Shown: positions 1 to 10,500, numbered from the stretch's first letter. The stretch is 37,359 bases of DNA from Brevundimonas sp. (GCF_016463485.1 NZ_JAEMRD010000018.1:1-37359); one strand, 5' to 3'. Notes: generated from the letters alone by a model not told the origin. Numbers and translations are program-made.

Positions 1-974
1 ACGCCTATGGCACCAACGCCAAGGTCGGCGACGGTGACTGGATCGTGGTCGAGGCGGACGAGAGCGACGGCAGCTTCCTGAGGCTGAAGTCGACGGTGGC
101 CATCGTCACCAACATCGACCCGGAACACCTGGATCACTACGGCGACTTCGACCGGGTGCGTCAGGCCTTCGTGGATTTCGTCGAGAACATCCCCTTCTAC
201 GGTTTCGCCGCAGTCTGCCTCGATCACCCCGAGGTGCAGCGGCTGGTGGCCTCGATCGATAACCGGCGGCTGGTCACCTACGGCATGAACCCCCAGGCCC
301 AGGTCCGGGCCGAGAATGTCGAGATGGGTGCCGACGGATGCCGCTTCGATGTGGTGTTCCAGTCGGGCGATCCGGCGCTGGAACCGACGCGGATCGACGG
401 CCTGCACCTGCCCATGGCGGGCTGGCACAATGTCGCCAACTCCCTGGCCGCCATCGCCGTGGCGCGCGAGCTGGACGTCTCGGACGAGGCGATCAAGGCG
501 GGGCTGGCGGGCTTCGGCGGAGTCAAGCGGCGCTTCACCACCACGGGCGTCGTGAACGGCGTCCGCATCGTCGACGATTACGGCCACCACCCGGTCGAGA
601 TCGCCGCCGTGCTGAAGGCCGCGCGCCAGGTGACGGAAGGGCGCGTCATCGCGGTGATGCAGCCCCACCGCTACACCCGCTTGCGCGACCTGATGGAAGA
701 TTTCTCGACCAGCTTCTCGGACGCCGATCAGGTCATCATCGCCGACGTCTATCCGGCGGGCGAGGCCCCGATCGAGGGCGTGGACAAACAGGCGCTCGTC
801 GAAGGCGTCCGCCGCTACGGCCACCGCAATGTGTCGGCGCTGGAGAACGTCACCAGCCTGCCGCGCGTGATCGCCGAGGCCGCGACGGCGGGTGACGTGG
901 TGGTGCTGCTGGGGGCCGGCGACATCACCAGCTGGGCCTATGCCCTGCCGGCCCAGTTGGAGGCGCTGGCGTGA
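1..974 (+). CDS. murC: UDP-N-acetylmuramate--L-alanine ligase, 3' part (5' end outside window)
   Basis: MurC joins L-alanine to UDP-N-acetylmuramic acid with ATP, the first amino-acid addition of cytoplasmic peptidoglycan precursor synthesis. The reading frame is open from base 3, so the start and the N-terminal Rossmann and P-loop part lie upstream of the window. Visible are the Mur ligase signature [11 protein letters not shown] just after the window start, the [13 protein letters not shown] segment, the [13 protein letters not shown] motif of the central domain, the [10 protein letters not shown] motif, and a C-terminal domain with QPHRYTRL and LLGAGDI. These are typical of MurC rather than MurD, MurE or MurF. 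The TGA stop overlaps the GTG start of the next gene by four bases, which suggests translational coupling. MurC opens the dcw cluster seen here. Confidence 0.97.
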   Translation, partial: AYGTNAKVGDGDWIVVEADESDGSFLRLKSTVAIVTNIDPEHLDHYGDFDRVRQAFVDFVENIPFYGFAAVCLDHPEVQRLVASIDNRRLVTYGMNPQAQVRAENVEMGADGCRFDVVFQSGDPALEPTRIDGLHLPMAGWHNVANSLAAIAVARELDVSDEAIKAGLAGFGGVKRRFTTTGVVNGVRIVDDYGHHPVEIAAVLKAARQVTEGRVIAVMQPHRYTRLRDLMEDFSTSFSDADQVIIADVYPAGEAPIEGVDKQALVEGVRRYGHRNVSALENVTSLPRVIAEAATAGDVVVLLGAGDITSWAYALPAQLEALA

Positions 975-1435
975 GCCGCCAGGCGGTCCTCACGGGCGGC
1001 TGTCAGTGCGGCAAGGTCCGCTATGACCTCTACGCCTCGCCCGAAGGCTCGTTCTGTCACTGCCGGATGTGCCAGCGGGCCACCGGCGGACCGTTTGCGG
1101 CCCTGACCAATGTCAGGAAGTCCGACTTCGCCTGGACGGCCGGAGAGCCCGGCGTGTTTGCCAGCTCCAGCGCCGCGACCCGCGCCTTCTGTCGGGACTG
1201 CGGCACGCCCCTGACCTTCACCTACAACGACACCGACGGCACCAACGTCACGGTCGGCAGCCTCGACGAGCCCGAACGCGCCAACCTCACGACCCACTAC
1301 GGCGTCGAATCCCGCCTGTCCTGGCTGAAAATGTGCGACGGTTTGCCGGAAGAGCGGACCGGCGAAGGCGATGGCGACGATATGCTGTCGGGGATGATCT
1401 CGCATCAGGCGGGGCCGGGCGCCGTCCGTGGCTGA
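971..1435 (+). CDS. GFA-family zinc-binding protein (Gfa/CENP-V fold)
   Basis: A 154-residue protein of the glutathione-dependent formaldehyde-activating (GFA) family. The zinc-ligand cysteines are in the expected order: C11-x-C13 in [11 protein letters not shown]29-H-C31-x2-C34 in [11 protein letters not shown], and C74-x2-C77 in FCRDCGTPL. The family fold carries one or two zinc ions, but most members have no proven substrate, so formaldehyde or glutathione chemistry should not be assumed. The GTG start overlaps the murC stop by four bases, and the 3' end overlaps the following VOC gene by eight. It is therefore probably cotranscribed with cell-wall genes although its family has no known role in wall synthesis. 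The family call is firm; the function is unknown. Confidence 0.9.
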   Translation: MSRQAVLTGGCQCGKVRYDLYASPEGSFCHCRMCQRATGGPFAALTNVRKSDFAWTAGEPGVFASSSAATRAFCRDCGTPLTFTYNDTDGTNVTVGSLDEPERANLTTHYGVESRLSWLKMCDGLPEERTGEGDGDDMLSGMISHQAGPGAVRG

Positions 1436-1799
1436 CTGGTACTCCCGGCCGGTCCTTTTCGTGTCCGACATCGAGCGGTCGGTCGCCTTCTACCGTGGCC
1501 AGCTCGGCTTTCGGGAGGACTGGCGTTACGACGAGGAGGGCGACCGCCGGATCGTCCAGGTCAGCCGGCAGGAGTGCGAACTGATCCTGACGTCGCAATG
1601 GCCGGACAAGGTCGGTGGCGGCCTGATCTTCGTCTCGCTGGACCTCGATCTGGTGACCGCGACGCGGGCCGAGTTCGAGGCGCGCGGCGTCGAGGTCAGG
1701 GACGGCCGCTGGGGCTATCCCCTGATGATCGTCGCCGATCCCGACGGCAACGAACTGTATTTTCCCTATCCTTCCGAAGACGCCGAGGAACCGGCATGA
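1428..1799 (+). CDS. VOC-superfamily protein (glyoxalase/bleomycin-resistance type)
   Basis: A 123-residue single-domain protein of the vicinal oxygen chelate fold. It shows the usual opening [21 protein letters not shown], a middle strand-turn region, and the closing [11 protein letters not shown] in which the glutamate is a usual metal-ligand position. Members include glyoxalase I, dioxygenases and bleomycin- or fosfomycin-binding proteins; the sequence alone does not say which activity this one has. It starts with GTG inside the end of the GFA gene, and its TGA stop overlaps the murB ATG. It thus forms a coupled two-gene insert between murC and murB. It could act in detoxification, but that is only inferred from the family. 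Confidence 0.88.
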   Translation: MADWYSRPVLFVSDIERSVAFYRGQLGFREDWRYDEEGDRRIVQVSRQECELILTSQWPDKVGGGLIFVSLDLDLVTATRAEFEARGVEVRDGRWGYPLMIVADPDGNELYFPYPSEDAEEPA

Positions 1800-2695
1800 C
1801 CTGGCGTGACACTCTTCCGGCCGTGCGCGGCAAGCTGCTGCGCGACGAACCGCTGGCGCCCTTCACCTGGTTCCGGGTCGGGGGGGCGGCCGAGGCGCTG
1901 TTCATTCCGGCTGACCCGGAGGACCTCGCTGACTTCCTGAAGGCGCTGGATCCGTCCGTGCCTGTGACGGTCCTGGGCGTCGGTTCCAATGTCATCGTCC
2001 GTGACGGCGGGGTCGAGGGCGTGGTCATCCGGCTCGCAGGGCGTCCGTTCGCCGGCATCACCACCGAGGGCGATCGTATCACCGCCGGTGCCGGCGCGCT
2101 CGACGCCATGGTCGCCAAAGCGTCGGCCAGGGCGGGGCTGGCCGGGCTGGAATTCTATGCGGGCATCCCCGGCACGATCGGCGGGGCCCTGACCATGAAT
2201 GCCGGTTGCTACGGCGCGGAGACGAAGGACGTTCTGGTCTCAGCCTGGGGGCTGACGCGGGCCGGGGAGCGGGTCGATTATGCCTTGGCCGACTTCGGCT
2301 ATACCTACCGCCACTCCGAGGCCCCCGCCGACATCCTGTGGATCGAGGCCGTCTATCGGGGAACGCCCGACGATCCGGCTGCAGTCGCGGCCCGCATCGC
2401 CGAGATCACCGCGCGGCGCGAGACCACCCAGCCGATCCGCGAGAAAACGGGCGGGTCCACCTTCAAGAACCCGCCCGGCCATTCCTCGTGGAAACTGGTC
2501 GATGAAGCGGGCTGGCGCGGCAAACCCCACGGCGGCGCGAAATTCTCGGAGTTGCACTCTAACTTCATGATCAATTTCGACGACGCGACCGCCGCCGACA
2601 TCGAGGGCCTGGGCGAGGCTGTGCGCGCCGAGGTGCTGGCCACGACGGGGATAGGGCTGGAGTGGGAGATCAAGCGGATCGGCCGTGCAGGCTGA
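1796..2695 (+). CDS. murB: UDP-N-acetylenolpyruvoylglucosamine reductase
   Basis: MurB reduces UDP-GlcNAc-enolpyruvate to UDP-MurNAc with NADPH and FAD in the cytoplasm. The 299-residue product has an FAD-binding domain (about residues 20-190) with [12 protein letters not shown] at 61-72 and [18 protein letters not shown] at 123-140. Catalytic positions are visible: Arg172 in YRHSEA, the proton-donating serine Ser221 in GGSTFKNP, and Glu291 in the final LEWEIK. The YRHSEA motif and length fit the type II (shorter) MurB. The ATG overlaps the stop of the VOC gene in an ATGA arrangement; the longer upstream reading in the same frame is only the shadow of that gene. About 90 bases without a gene follow before the cytochrome fusion. 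Confidence 0.97.
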   Translation: MTWRDTLPAVRGKLLRDEPLAPFTWFRVGGAAEALFIPADPEDLADFLKALDPSVPVTVLGVGSNVIVRDGGVEGVVIRLAGRPFAGITTEGDRITAGAGALDAMVAKASARAGLAGLEFYAGIPGTIGGALTMNAGCYGAETKDVLVSAWGLTRAGERVDYALADFGYTYRHSEAPADILWIEAVYRGTPDDPAAVAARIAEITARRETTQPIREKTGGSTFKNPPGHSSWKLVDEAGWRGKPHGGAKFSELHSNFMINFDDATAADIEGLGEAVRAEVLATTGIGLEWEIKRIGRAG

Positions 2696-2728
2696 TATCG
2701 CGGCCTGGCGGTCGATCAAGCTCCCTTA

Positions 2729-2757
2729 TTGAAACAAACACTGTGGCGGATTACATT
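2729..2757 (+). promoter_or_regulatory. Sigma70-type promoter candidate before the cytochrome b561-YceI gene
   Basis: A TTGAAA hexamer at 2729-2734 and a TACATT hexamer at 2752-2757 are separated by exactly 17 bases. The second ends 30 bases before the ATG at 2788. This matches the housekeeping consensus at five of six and four of six positions and lies in a locally AT-rich island between murB and the next gene. It suggests that the downstream genes can be transcribed independently of the murC-murB message. Based on sequence only. Confidence 0.45.
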
Positions 2758-2787
2758 GCCCGACACCGCAGGATCGAACGGGGCGCC

Positions 2788-4095
2788 ATGAGCCAGTTGA
2801 ACGACAACCTCCCGTCCCACCCGGCCCGGGACGGCACCGTGGCGATGGGCCTGCATTGGGTGATCGCGCTTCTGATCGTGTTCGAGATCGGCCTGGGCTT
2901 GCGGATGGATGGACCGCCGGGGGCTACGACCTTTGCGGTGTACCAGCTCCACAAGTCGATCGGGATCAGCATCCTGATCCTGACCCTGGCGCGCATCGCC
3001 TGGCGGGTCGGCCATCGCCCGCCGCCGTCGGTCGGCGGCCATGTCTGGGAGCGACGTCTGGCGGGGTGGGTCCACGTTGGCTTCTACCTGCTGCTGCTGG
3101 CCATTCCGTTGAGCGGCTGGCTGATCGTGTCGGCGTCGCGAACCGGGATCGGCACCGTCCTGTTCGGCCTGATTCCCTTTCCCCACCTGCCCGGCGTCCC
3201 GGGTCTGGAGCCTGCAACCAAGGCGGTGGTCGAGCAGGCTGCCGAGAACGCTCACCGGCTGCTGGGCTGGGCTCTGTATGGGCTTCTGGCGCTCCATGTC
3301 GCCGGTGCGCTGAAGCACCATCTCATCGACCGGGACCAGGGTCTGGCACGGATGCTGCCGGGTCCGTCGGGGGTTCGGCTGTTCAGTCGGCGTCTGGTGG
3401 GGGTTGCCGTGGCGGTCGTGCTGACGCTCGTGGCGGCGGCGGCCTACCCCTGGATCACGGCGAAGGTGCCGACATCCGCACCCGAACCGGCCGCGACGGT
3501 CCAGGCCGAGGTCTTGCCCGCGCCGGTACCGGCCGCCGTGGATCCCGCTGCGCCGCCGGTTGAAGCCGATGCGGTCGAGACGCCCGCCGTTCCGTCCCGA
3601 TGGACGGTCAACCGCGCGCAGTCGCGCCTGTCCTTCTCGACCAGCCAGTCCGGTTCGCCGATCCGGGGCCGGTTCGCGGACTGGGCGGCCGACATCCTGT
3701 TTTCGCCGGACGCACTGGAGGACTCGCGCGTCCGCGTGACGGTCGCGATGGCCACCTTCACGACCGAGGACATCGACAGCCAGGGAGTGCTGGGCGGCGC
3801 GGAATGGTTCGACACGGCGGGCCATGCCGAGGCGGTCTTCTCGGCCGAGCGCTTCCGGGCCCTGGGCGGGGACCGCTACGAGGCGCGGGGGACGCTGCGG
3901 CTCAAGGGCGTGGCGCGCGGGGCCGTCGTGCGCTTTGCCTTGAAGATCGAGGGCGACACGGCCCGGATGACGGGCACCGCGTCCCTGGACCGCACGGCTT
4001 TCGGCGTCGGGACTGGCGAGTGGGCGGGAACGGACGACATCCCGGCCCAGGTCGCGGTGGACGTGACGATCGTTGCGACGCGGGCGGAGCGATGA
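2788..4095 (+). CDS. Cytochrome b561 fused to a YceI domain
   Basis: A 435-residue fusion. Residues about 15-210 form a four-helix cytochrome b561 (CybB-type) membrane domain, with histidines His23 (GLHW), His55 (YQLHKS), His96 (WVHVGFY), His156 (AHRLLGW) and His170 (LHVAGALKHH) at the places where the family binds two b hemes. A fifth hydrophobic helix at about 212-235 follows, then a Pro/Ala-rich linker, then a YceI domain (about 278-433, beginning SRWTVNRAQSRLSFS) that should lie in the periplasm. YceI proteins are lipocalin-like and bind polyprenyl or quinone-like lipids, so a membrane redox protein tethered to a lipid carrier is plausible. The ATG at 2788 was chosen because translation upstream would read through the promoter region. 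Its position inside the wall cluster is unusual. Confidence 0.9.
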   Translation: MSQLNDNLPSHPARDGTVAMGLHWVIALLIVFEIGLGLRMDGPPGATTFAVYQLHKSIGISILILTLARIAWRVGHRPPPSVGGHVWERRLAGWVHVGFYLLLLAIPLSGWLIVSASRTGIGTVLFGLIPFPHLPGVPGLEPATKAVVEQAAENAHRLLGWALYGLLALHVAGALKHHLIDRDQGLARMLPGPSGVRLFSRRLVGVAVAVVLTLVAAAAYPWITAKVPTSAPEPAATVQAEVLPAPVPAAVDPAAPPVEADAVETPAVPSRWTVNRAQSRLSFSTSQSGSPIRGRFADWAADILFSPDALEDSRVRVTVAMATFTTEDIDSQGVLGGAEWFDTAGHAEAVFSAERFRALGGDRYEARGTLRLKGVARGAVVRFALKIEGDTARMTGTASLDRTAFGVGTGEWAGTDDIPAQVAVDVTIVATRAER

Positions 4096-4156
4096 GCCGG
4101 TGACTCCCGGACGCCGCCGACACGGGTGCGATTATCCCGGGCCATGAGCGTCAAAG

Positions 4157-4172
4157 TAAACGCGGTGTAAAC
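4157..4172 (+). promoter_or_regulatory. Weak CtrA-like direct repeat before ddl
   Basis: TAAA at 4157-4160 and TAAAC at 4168-4172 are separated by seven bases, the spacing of the CtrA site TTAA-N7-TTAAC, with one mismatch per half. It lies about 50 bases before the chosen ddl start. The match is poor and may be chance. Confidence 0.2.
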
Positions 4173-4224
4173 CATGGCGGGGGGATCAAGGGCGTCGGCC
4201 GCCCCCTCCAGTCCCCGGAACACG

Positions 4225-5160
4225 ATGTCCCGTCCGCTTTCCGAGCTTCACGTCGCCGTCCTGATGGGCGGTCTGTCCTCGGAGCGGGAGGTCTCGCTGA
4301 CGTCCGGCAAGGGCTGCGCCGACGCCCTGGAAGGGCAGGTCGCCCGGGTGTCCCGCGTCGATGCGGGACGCGATCTGGCCCAGGTGCTGAGCGACCTGGA
4401 TCCCGACGTGGTCTTCAACGCCCTGCACGGCGACTGGGGCGAGGACGGGTGCGTCCAGGGCGTGCTCGAGACGCTGAACATCCCCTATACCCACTCCGGC
4501 GTCCTGGCCTCGGCCCTGTCGATGGACAAGGACAAGTGCAAGGCGGTGCTGAGAGCGGCCGGAGTCGTCGTGCCCGGCGGCGGCCTGTTCGACCGGCATG
4601 CAGTGGCGGCGGGTCACGTCATTCCGCCCCCCTATGTCATCAAGCCGAACGCCGAGGGGTCGTCCGTCGGCGTCTATGTCGTGCGCGACGGCGATGCGCC
4701 CATCATGGCGACCGGCGAGCCCAGCTGGACCTATGGCGACTTGGTGATGGTCGAGCCCTTCATCCCCGGCAAGGAACTGTGCGTCGCCGTGATTGGGGAT
4801 AAGTCCGGCCCCCGCGCCCTGACCGTGACCGACATCACCCCGACCAAGGGCTTCTATGACTACGAGGCCAAATACGCGCCGGGCGGGTCGGTGCATGTCC
4901 TGCCAGCGGTTCTGCCCGATCATGTGTTCGAGGCGGCCCTGCGTCAGGCGGAACTGGCGCACGTCGCCATGGGCTGTCGCGGGGTATCGCGAAGCGATTT
5001 CCGTTATGACGACGTTAAGGACGAACTGGTCTTTCTGGAGATCAATACCCAGCCCGGCATGACCCCGACCTCTCTGGTGCCAGAGCAGGCCGCCTATGTC
5101 GGGATGTCGTATCAAGACCTTGTCCGGTGGATCGTGGAGGACGCCTCATGCCCGCGGTAG
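4225..5160 (+). CDS. ddl: D-alanine--D-alanine ligase
   Basis: Ddl makes D-Ala-D-Ala, the terminal dipeptide of the peptidoglycan stem peptide, using ATP. The 311-residue product has the N-terminal [10 protein letters not shown] segment (15-24), HGDWGEDG near 69, the ATP-grasp strand [17 protein letters not shown] near 137-153, and the metal- and substrate-binding [17 protein letters not shown] near 270. The ATG at 4225 gives the normal N-terminus ([16 protein letters not shown]). An earlier in-frame ATG at 4174 would add 17 Ala/Ser-rich residues with no counterpart in the family. The 3' end overlaps ftsQ by 13 bases. The gene sits between a cytochrome fusion and ftsQ, the usual ddl-ftsQ-ftsA order of alphaproteobacteria. 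Confidence 0.96.
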   Translation: MSRPLSELHVAVLMGGLSSEREVSLTSGKGCADALEGQVARVSRVDAGRDLAQVLSDLDPDVVFNALHGDWGEDGCVQGVLETLNIPYTHSGVLASALSMDKDKCKAVLRAAGVVVPGGGLFDRHAVAAGHVIPPPYVIKPNAEGSSVGVYVVRDGDAPIMATGEPSWTYGDLVMVEPFIPGKELCVAVIGDKSGPRALTVTDITPTKGFYDYEAKYAPGGSVHVLPAVLPDHVFEAALRQAELAHVAMGCRGVSRSDFRYDDVKDELVFLEINTQPGMTPTSLVPEQAAYVGMSYQDLVRWIVEDASCPR

Positions 5161-6053
5161 TTCGCGGCGGTCGGCGACAGAGTTCGGCATCGGCTCCCCA
5201 GCGCGGCGCGGCGTCTCCCAAGCGGGGCGGCCAGGCCAAGAGCGCGCGCGGGGGCGGAAACGCTCCGGTCGTCGGCGGCAAGTTCGCGGCGGTGGGCAAG
5301 CTCGACCTGTCGCCCCGCGCCGTCGTCATTTCCATCCTGGCCGGGATCGTCGTTCTGGGGGCCGTTCTGGCCACGGGCGCGCGGGCCGAGCGGATCGGCG
5401 CGTCCCTGGGCCACGGCATGGACAGCATGACCGCAGGCATGGGTCTGTCGCTGCGCCGCGTCCACATCACCGGTGCCTCGGCCGAGGCCACACCGGCGAT
5501 CCAGCAGGCGCTCAATCTTCAGGCCGGCCAGCCGATCACCAGCCTCGATCTCGACGCCTTGCGCGGCCGGGTCCAGTCCGTGGGCTGGGTCAAGGAGGCG
5601 CGTGTGGTGCGCCTGTTGCCCGACACCCTGATCGTCGAGGTCAAGGAGCATGACCGCCTGGCCGTCTGGCAGACCGGCGGGCGGACCTTCGTCATCGACG
5701 CCAATGGCAAGGCCATCCCGGGTGCCGACGCCGGACGATATCCGCAGCTTCCCCTCGTCGTCGGCAAGGGTGCCGACACCGCCGCCGCCGACCTGTTGCC
5801 GTTGCTGGCCCAGCGCCCGCGCCTGGCCGGACGGATCGACGCCATGGTCCGGGTCGACGAGCGCCGCTGGGACCTGCGGCTCAAGGACGGGAGCCTGATC
5901 CAGCTGCCCGCCGTGGACCAGGATTCCGCATTGATCCGGCTGGACGCGCTGGACCAGCGCGACCGGCTGCTCGATCTCGGCTTCGCCCGCGTCGACCTGC
6001 GCACCCCCGATACCATCGCCGTCCGTCCAGGTTCTGGAGCGGCGCCCGCGTGA
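5148..6053 (+). CDS. ftsQ: Cell division protein FtsQ
   Basis: FtsQ is a bitopic inner-membrane divisome protein that links early and late division proteins through its periplasmic domains. The 301-residue product has a long basic, Gly/Ser-rich cytoplasmic tail (1-55), one transmembrane helix at about 58-77 ([17 protein letters not shown]), a POTRA domain at about 102-170 ([14 protein letters not shown] through [12 protein letters not shown]), and a C-terminal FtsQ/DivIB beta domain. The ATG at 5148 is preceded by GGAGG, which decides it over the GTG at 5127. The start lies within the end of ddl. Without the tail its length is normal for the family. Confidence 0.94.
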   Translation: MPAVVRGGRRQSSASAPQRGAASPKRGGQAKSARGGGNAPVVGGKFAAVGKLDLSPRAVVISILAGIVVLGAVLATGARAERIGASLGHGMDSMTAGMGLSLRRVHITGASAEATPAIQQALNLQAGQPITSLDLDALRGRVQSVGWVKEARVVRLLPDTLIVEVKEHDRLAVWQTGGRTFVIDANGKAIPGADAGRYPQLPLVVGKGADTAAADLLPLLAQRPRLAGRIDAMVRVDERRWDLRLKDGSLIQLPAVDQDSALIRLDALDQRDRLLDLGFARVDLRTPDTIAVRPGSGAAPA

Positions 6054-6078
6054 CCCTGTTTGAAGTGAGGCTTTCCCG

Positions 6079-7401
6079 ATGACCGGACGCAGAAGCGATC
6101 CCGCCACCGAGGCCGCAAAGGCCGCCCGCGCGCCCGTCGTGGCCGCGCTTGACCTGGGTCAGTCCAAGGTCGCCTGCTTCATCATGAAGCCCGAGGGCGT
6201 ACGCCACGCCGACCGCACCATCCGCGTGGCCGGGGCCAGCCATGTCCAGTCGCGCGGCGTGCGCGGCGGGGCCATCGTCAATATGGACGAGGCGGCCCAG
6301 GCCATCGGCCAGGCTGTCGAGCGCGCCGAACGCTCGGCCGGCGCGCCCGTGTCGGGCGTCATCGTCTCCACCGCCATCGGCCAGATGGCCAGCCACCGCG
6401 TCCAGGCCAAGGTCTCGTTGGGGGCCAACCCGGTCGGCGACGGCGACCTGGCCCGCGCCATCGCCATGGCCCTGGCCCAGATCCGCTATCCCAACCGCCG
6501 TCCGATCCATGTCCTGCCGATCGGCTGGTCGGTGGACGGCGCGCGCGGCGTCCATGACCCGCGCGCCATGCGCGGAGCGTCCCTGGGCCTCGACCTGCTG
6601 GTCGTGTCCATGGCCGAGAGCGCCTTCGCCTCTCTGAGCCATTGTCTGGAACTGGCCCACCTGGACCTTCAGGGGGTCGCCGCCGCCCCCGTCGTCTCGT
6701 CCCTTGCCGCGCTGGAGGAAGACGAGATGGACCTGGGCTGTGTCTGCATCGACATGGGCGGGGGCTCGACCTCTGCCGCCGTCTGGGGCGGTCGGTCCCT
6801 GCTGCATATCGAATCGCTGAATGTCGGCGGCGACCATGTCACGGCCGACATCGCGCGCGGCCTGTCGACGTCCAAGGCCGGGGCCGAGCGGCTCAAGACC
6901 CTGCATGGCTCGGCCATGGCCAGCGCCAATGAGGACCGCGAGATGCTGGAGGCCCCGCCGCGCGGCGAGGATCCGTCCGCCGGCCCCGTCATCGTGCCAC
7001 GCGCCATGCTCAAGACCGTCATCGCCCCCCGTGTCGAGGAGACGCTGGAACTGCTGCGCGACCGGTTGCGCAACGCGGGCGTGGGCCTTGAGCCGGGCGC
7101 GGGCCTGGTCCTGACCGGCGGTGCGAGCCAGCTGAACGGCGTGCGCGAACTTGCCGTGCGGGTGTTCGACCGGCCGGTGCGGCTGGGTCGGCCCCAGCGG
7201 GCGCCCCACATGGCCGACGCCGCGTCAGGACCCGCCTTCTGCTCCTCGGCCGGCGTGCTGCTTCGTGCCGCCTATGGCCCGCGCGAGGCGGTCTCGGCGC
7301 GCAAGCTGATGTCACGCCAGATATCGGCCGCCGACGCCCCCAAGGTGCATCGTGGCAACGTCGTGGCCCGTGCTGCGGGCTGGCTGCGCGAAAACCTTTG
7401 A
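6079..7401 (+). CDS. ftsA: Cell division protein FtsA
   Basis: FtsA is an actin-like ATPase that anchors FtsZ filaments to the inner face of the cytoplasmic membrane. The 440-residue product shows the phosphate-1 motif ALDLGQSKVACFI (about 23-35), the 1C subdomain, phosphate-2 VCIDMGGGSTS (about 221), the adenosine motif LTGGASQLNG (about 348), and a short C-terminal amphipathic end (AAGWLRENL) fitting the membrane-targeting helix. A ribosome binding site AGTGAGG lies ahead of the ATG. In most bacteria ftsZ follows directly; here a complete receptor gene and its terminator intervene, so ftsZ must have its own promoter. Confidence 0.97.
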   Translation: MTGRRSDPATEAAKAARAPVVAALDLGQSKVACFIMKPEGVRHADRTIRVAGASHVQSRGVRGGAIVNMDEAAQAIGQAVERAERSAGAPVSGVIVSTAIGQMASHRVQAKVSLGANPVGDGDLARAIAMALAQIRYPNRRPIHVLPIGWSVDGARGVHDPRAMRGASLGLDLLVVSMAESAFASLSHCLELAHLDLQGVAAAPVVSSLAALEEDEMDLGCVCIDMGGGSTSAAVWGGRSLLHIESLNVGGDHVTADIARGLSTSKAGAERLKTLHGSAMASANEDREMLEAPPRGEDPSAGPVIVPRAMLKTVIAPRVEETLELLRDRLRNAGVGLEPGAGLVLTGGASQLNGVRELAVRVFDRPVRLGRPQRAPHMADAASGPAFCSSAGVLLRAAYGPREAVSARKLMSRQISAADAPKVHRGNVVARAAGWLRENL

Positions 7402-7484
7402 TATCCCAGTTGCATAAGCGTCGCGGCAGCGTGTCCGGACTGTGACCCGATTGTAACATCCAGACCGAAGTGTGGCCGCAAAGC

Positions 7485-7503
7485 GGTCGCAATGGTTGCG
7501 ACC
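7485..7503. promoter_or_regulatory. Perfect 8-bp inverted repeat upstream of the TonB-dependent receptor
   Basis: GGTCGCAA and TTGCGACC are perfectly complementary around a TGG spacer, 86 bases before the receptor ATG. The stretch 7402-7588 has no gene. A TCTAAT hexamer at 7516-7521 downstream could be a -10 element. The repeat has the size and symmetry of an operator for a dimeric regulator, but it could also fold as an RNA hairpin. No regulator is encoded next to it. Confidence 0.4.
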
Positions 7504-7588
7504 CTGCCATTTTCCTCTAATCCCGACACCAGCGCGTGGTCCGTCTCTCCGGGACCACGATCCTGTTTTTAACGTTGGGGCCTCCAAA

Positions 7589-10500
7589 ATGCTTTTGAAG
7601 CGCAAGTATCTCTTCGGCACGACGATCATCGCGGGCATGATCGCCGCCTCGGCTCCGGCCTTCGCCCAGACGGCCCCGGCCGCTCAGGACGACGAAACCC
7701 AGGTCGAAGAAGTCGTCGTCACCGGTTCGCGTATCCGTCGCGACCCGACCACGGCCCCGACGCCGCTGATCCAGGTCACGCAGGACCAACTGCTGCAGAC
7801 CGGCCTGTCGACCGTGATCGACTATCTGGCCACCATCCCGGCCCTGTCGAACTCGGTCGTGCCTTCGGACACCACGGGCTCGGGCCTGAACGACGGTGGT
7901 CTGTCGCTGCCGAACCTGCGCTCGCTGGGCACCGGCCGTACCCTGACCCTGGTTGACGGTCGCCGTCACGTGGGTTCGCAGGCTGGCTCGCTGGCCGTCG
8001 ACATCGACACCATTCCCCGCCTGCTGATCCAGAACATCGAGATCGTCACCGGCGGTGCCTCGTCCGTCTACGGCGCGGACGCCGTTTCCGGCGTGCTGAA
8101 CTTCGTGCTGCGCAAGGACTTCGAAGGCCTCGAAGTCGACGCCAACTACGCCTGGATCAACCAGGACGGTCAGGAATCCAAGCGCGTGTCGGCCGTCATC
8201 GGCCAGAACTTCTTCGACGACCGCCTGAACCTCTACGCCCACGCCGAATACGAAAAGATCGATGAAGTCCTGTCGACCGACATCGACTGGCTGCGCCGCT
8301 CGCCGACGATCTTCGGCATCGACGCCGATCCGACCGCCATCGCCAATGGCCCGAACGACGACGGCAAGCTCGACAACATCCTGATCTCGTCGAACGAACT
8401 GCGTCGTCTGGATCGTCCGCGGTGGGGCTCGACCACCCTGGCGAACAACCAGGCCCCGAGCGCCTTGAACGAACCTCTCGTTCCGATCGCGACCTGCACG
8501 GCCTTCAACGCGGCGGCCTGCTATTCGGTCGATCCGGCGAAGACCTACTGGTATGACGGCACGACTGCCCGTCTGGCCAACTTCGGCCAGCGGGTCGGCA
8601 ACACGGGTGCCAGTCGTCCGTTCACCATCGGCGGCGACGGCGAATCGCCTGTCCTGTTCGCGACCGAGAACCGTATCCCCTCCTCGGAGTCGCAGCGTTA
8701 TCAGGTCGGCGGCACCTTCGCCGTCACCGACAGCATCAATCTGTACGCCGAAGCCAAATATGTCACCGAGAGCACGATCGACGCCTCTCAGCCGACCTTC
8801 TTCGACGTCTACCTGGCCGACACCACGGCGGCGAACCGGGTCAACACCCTGCTGGCGTCCAGCTCGTTCCAGATGCGCTATTCGGACAACGCCTTCCTGC
8901 CCGCGAACGTCAAGGCCGCCATCCTGGCCAACCAGGTTGTGACCTATAACGCTCCGACCGTAACGGCGGCCGGTACCGCGCAAGCGACGACCACCAACCG
9001 CCAGTGGGCCGACCACCGCCTGTTCGGGCCTCAACGCTTCCAGGACAACACGCGCGACCTGCAACGCTATGTCGTCGCCATGAACGGGTCCTATGACAGC
9101 GTCCTGTTCGTCAAGAACTTCGACTGGGACATCTCCTATACCTACGGCAAGGTCGAGAACACGAACCTCGAGAACGGCGTCGACATCGAGCGCTTCAACT
9201 GGGCCGCTGACTCCGTCGTCGACACCGCCGGCGTTCTTGGCACCCCCGGTGCCATCGTCTGCCGCGTCAAGCTGATTGCCGCGCAGAACCCGACCGTCGC
9301 CTCCGGCCAGCTGGCCGACGCCTTCCGCGGGGGCGATCTGCGCGCCAGCGCCACGGCCCTGGCCTCGATCAACTCCTGCCAGCCGCTGAACATCTTCGGC
9401 AACGGCAATCAGAGCCAGGCCGGCCTCGACTATGTGAAGGCCTTCATCACCGTCCAGGAAGAGAACGAGCAGGAAGACGCCATCGCTTCGGTGTCCGGAC
9501 AGCTTTGGGACTTCTGGGGTGCCGGCGCCATCGGCGTCGCCCTGGGTGCCGAGTACCGCAAGGAAACCACCTCGGGCGTCGGCCGTTCGACCACGACCGG
9601 CGACCGCTTCCTGTTCCTGAACACCGGTGCCGACTTCCCGGAAGCCTCTTACGACTCGCAGGAAGCCTTCGCCGAACTGTCGATCCCGCTGATCCGTGAC
9701 AGCTTCCTGGGTGAATACGCCGAACTGAGCGGATCGTACCGCTACGCCGACTACTCCACCGTCGGCGAAACCGAAGTGTATGGCGTCAACTTCGTCTACC
9801 GCCCGGTCAGCGACATCGCGTTCAAGACCAGCTTCAACTCCTCCATCCGCGTTCCGTCGCTCGGCGAAAACTTCTCGCCGCGCAGCCAGACGTTCTCGAA
9901 CGCTTTCTCTGACCCCTGCGACACGCGCAACATCACTGCGGCCACCCTGGCCGCTGACATCCGCGCCAACCGGATCGCCAACTGCACCACCCTGGCTGCA
10001 GCCAAGGGCCTGGCCTACGACTTCGCCGGCACCACCGGTTCGCCGGACGACGACTACAACCCGCTGTACGCTTCCGGCGTCGCCGGGGTGAATGGCGGCA
10101 ACCCGTTCCTGCAGCCTGAAGAGTCGGACTCCTTCACCTTCTCGACCGTGTTCCAGCCCCGGTTCATCCCGAACCTCGACCTGGTGCTCGACTACTACGA
10201 GATCGAGATCACCAATGTGATCGCGGCGGTGACGGCCCCGGCGGCGGCGGCCAACTGCGTGAGCGGTCCGGCCTTGAACACTGCGGCTTGCTCCACGATC
10301 TTCCGCAACAACCCGGCCGCGGCCGGCACGACGGCGGTTCTCCGCTCCGAGGCCTTCAAGGTCGGCGGTACCGGCACGACCGACCCGATCGGCGGCTTCA
10401 TCCAGGGCTCGGTGAACTTCGCCAAGCGCACCGTTCGCGGCCTGGACTTCACGGCCCGCTATTCCTTCGACACCGAGGAAATGCTGGGTCGCAACTGGGG

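Noticed and set aside
4174..4224. Earlier ATG for ddl
   Set aside because: It adds an Ala/Ser-rich leader without family counterpart; the ATG at 4225 matches the usual start.
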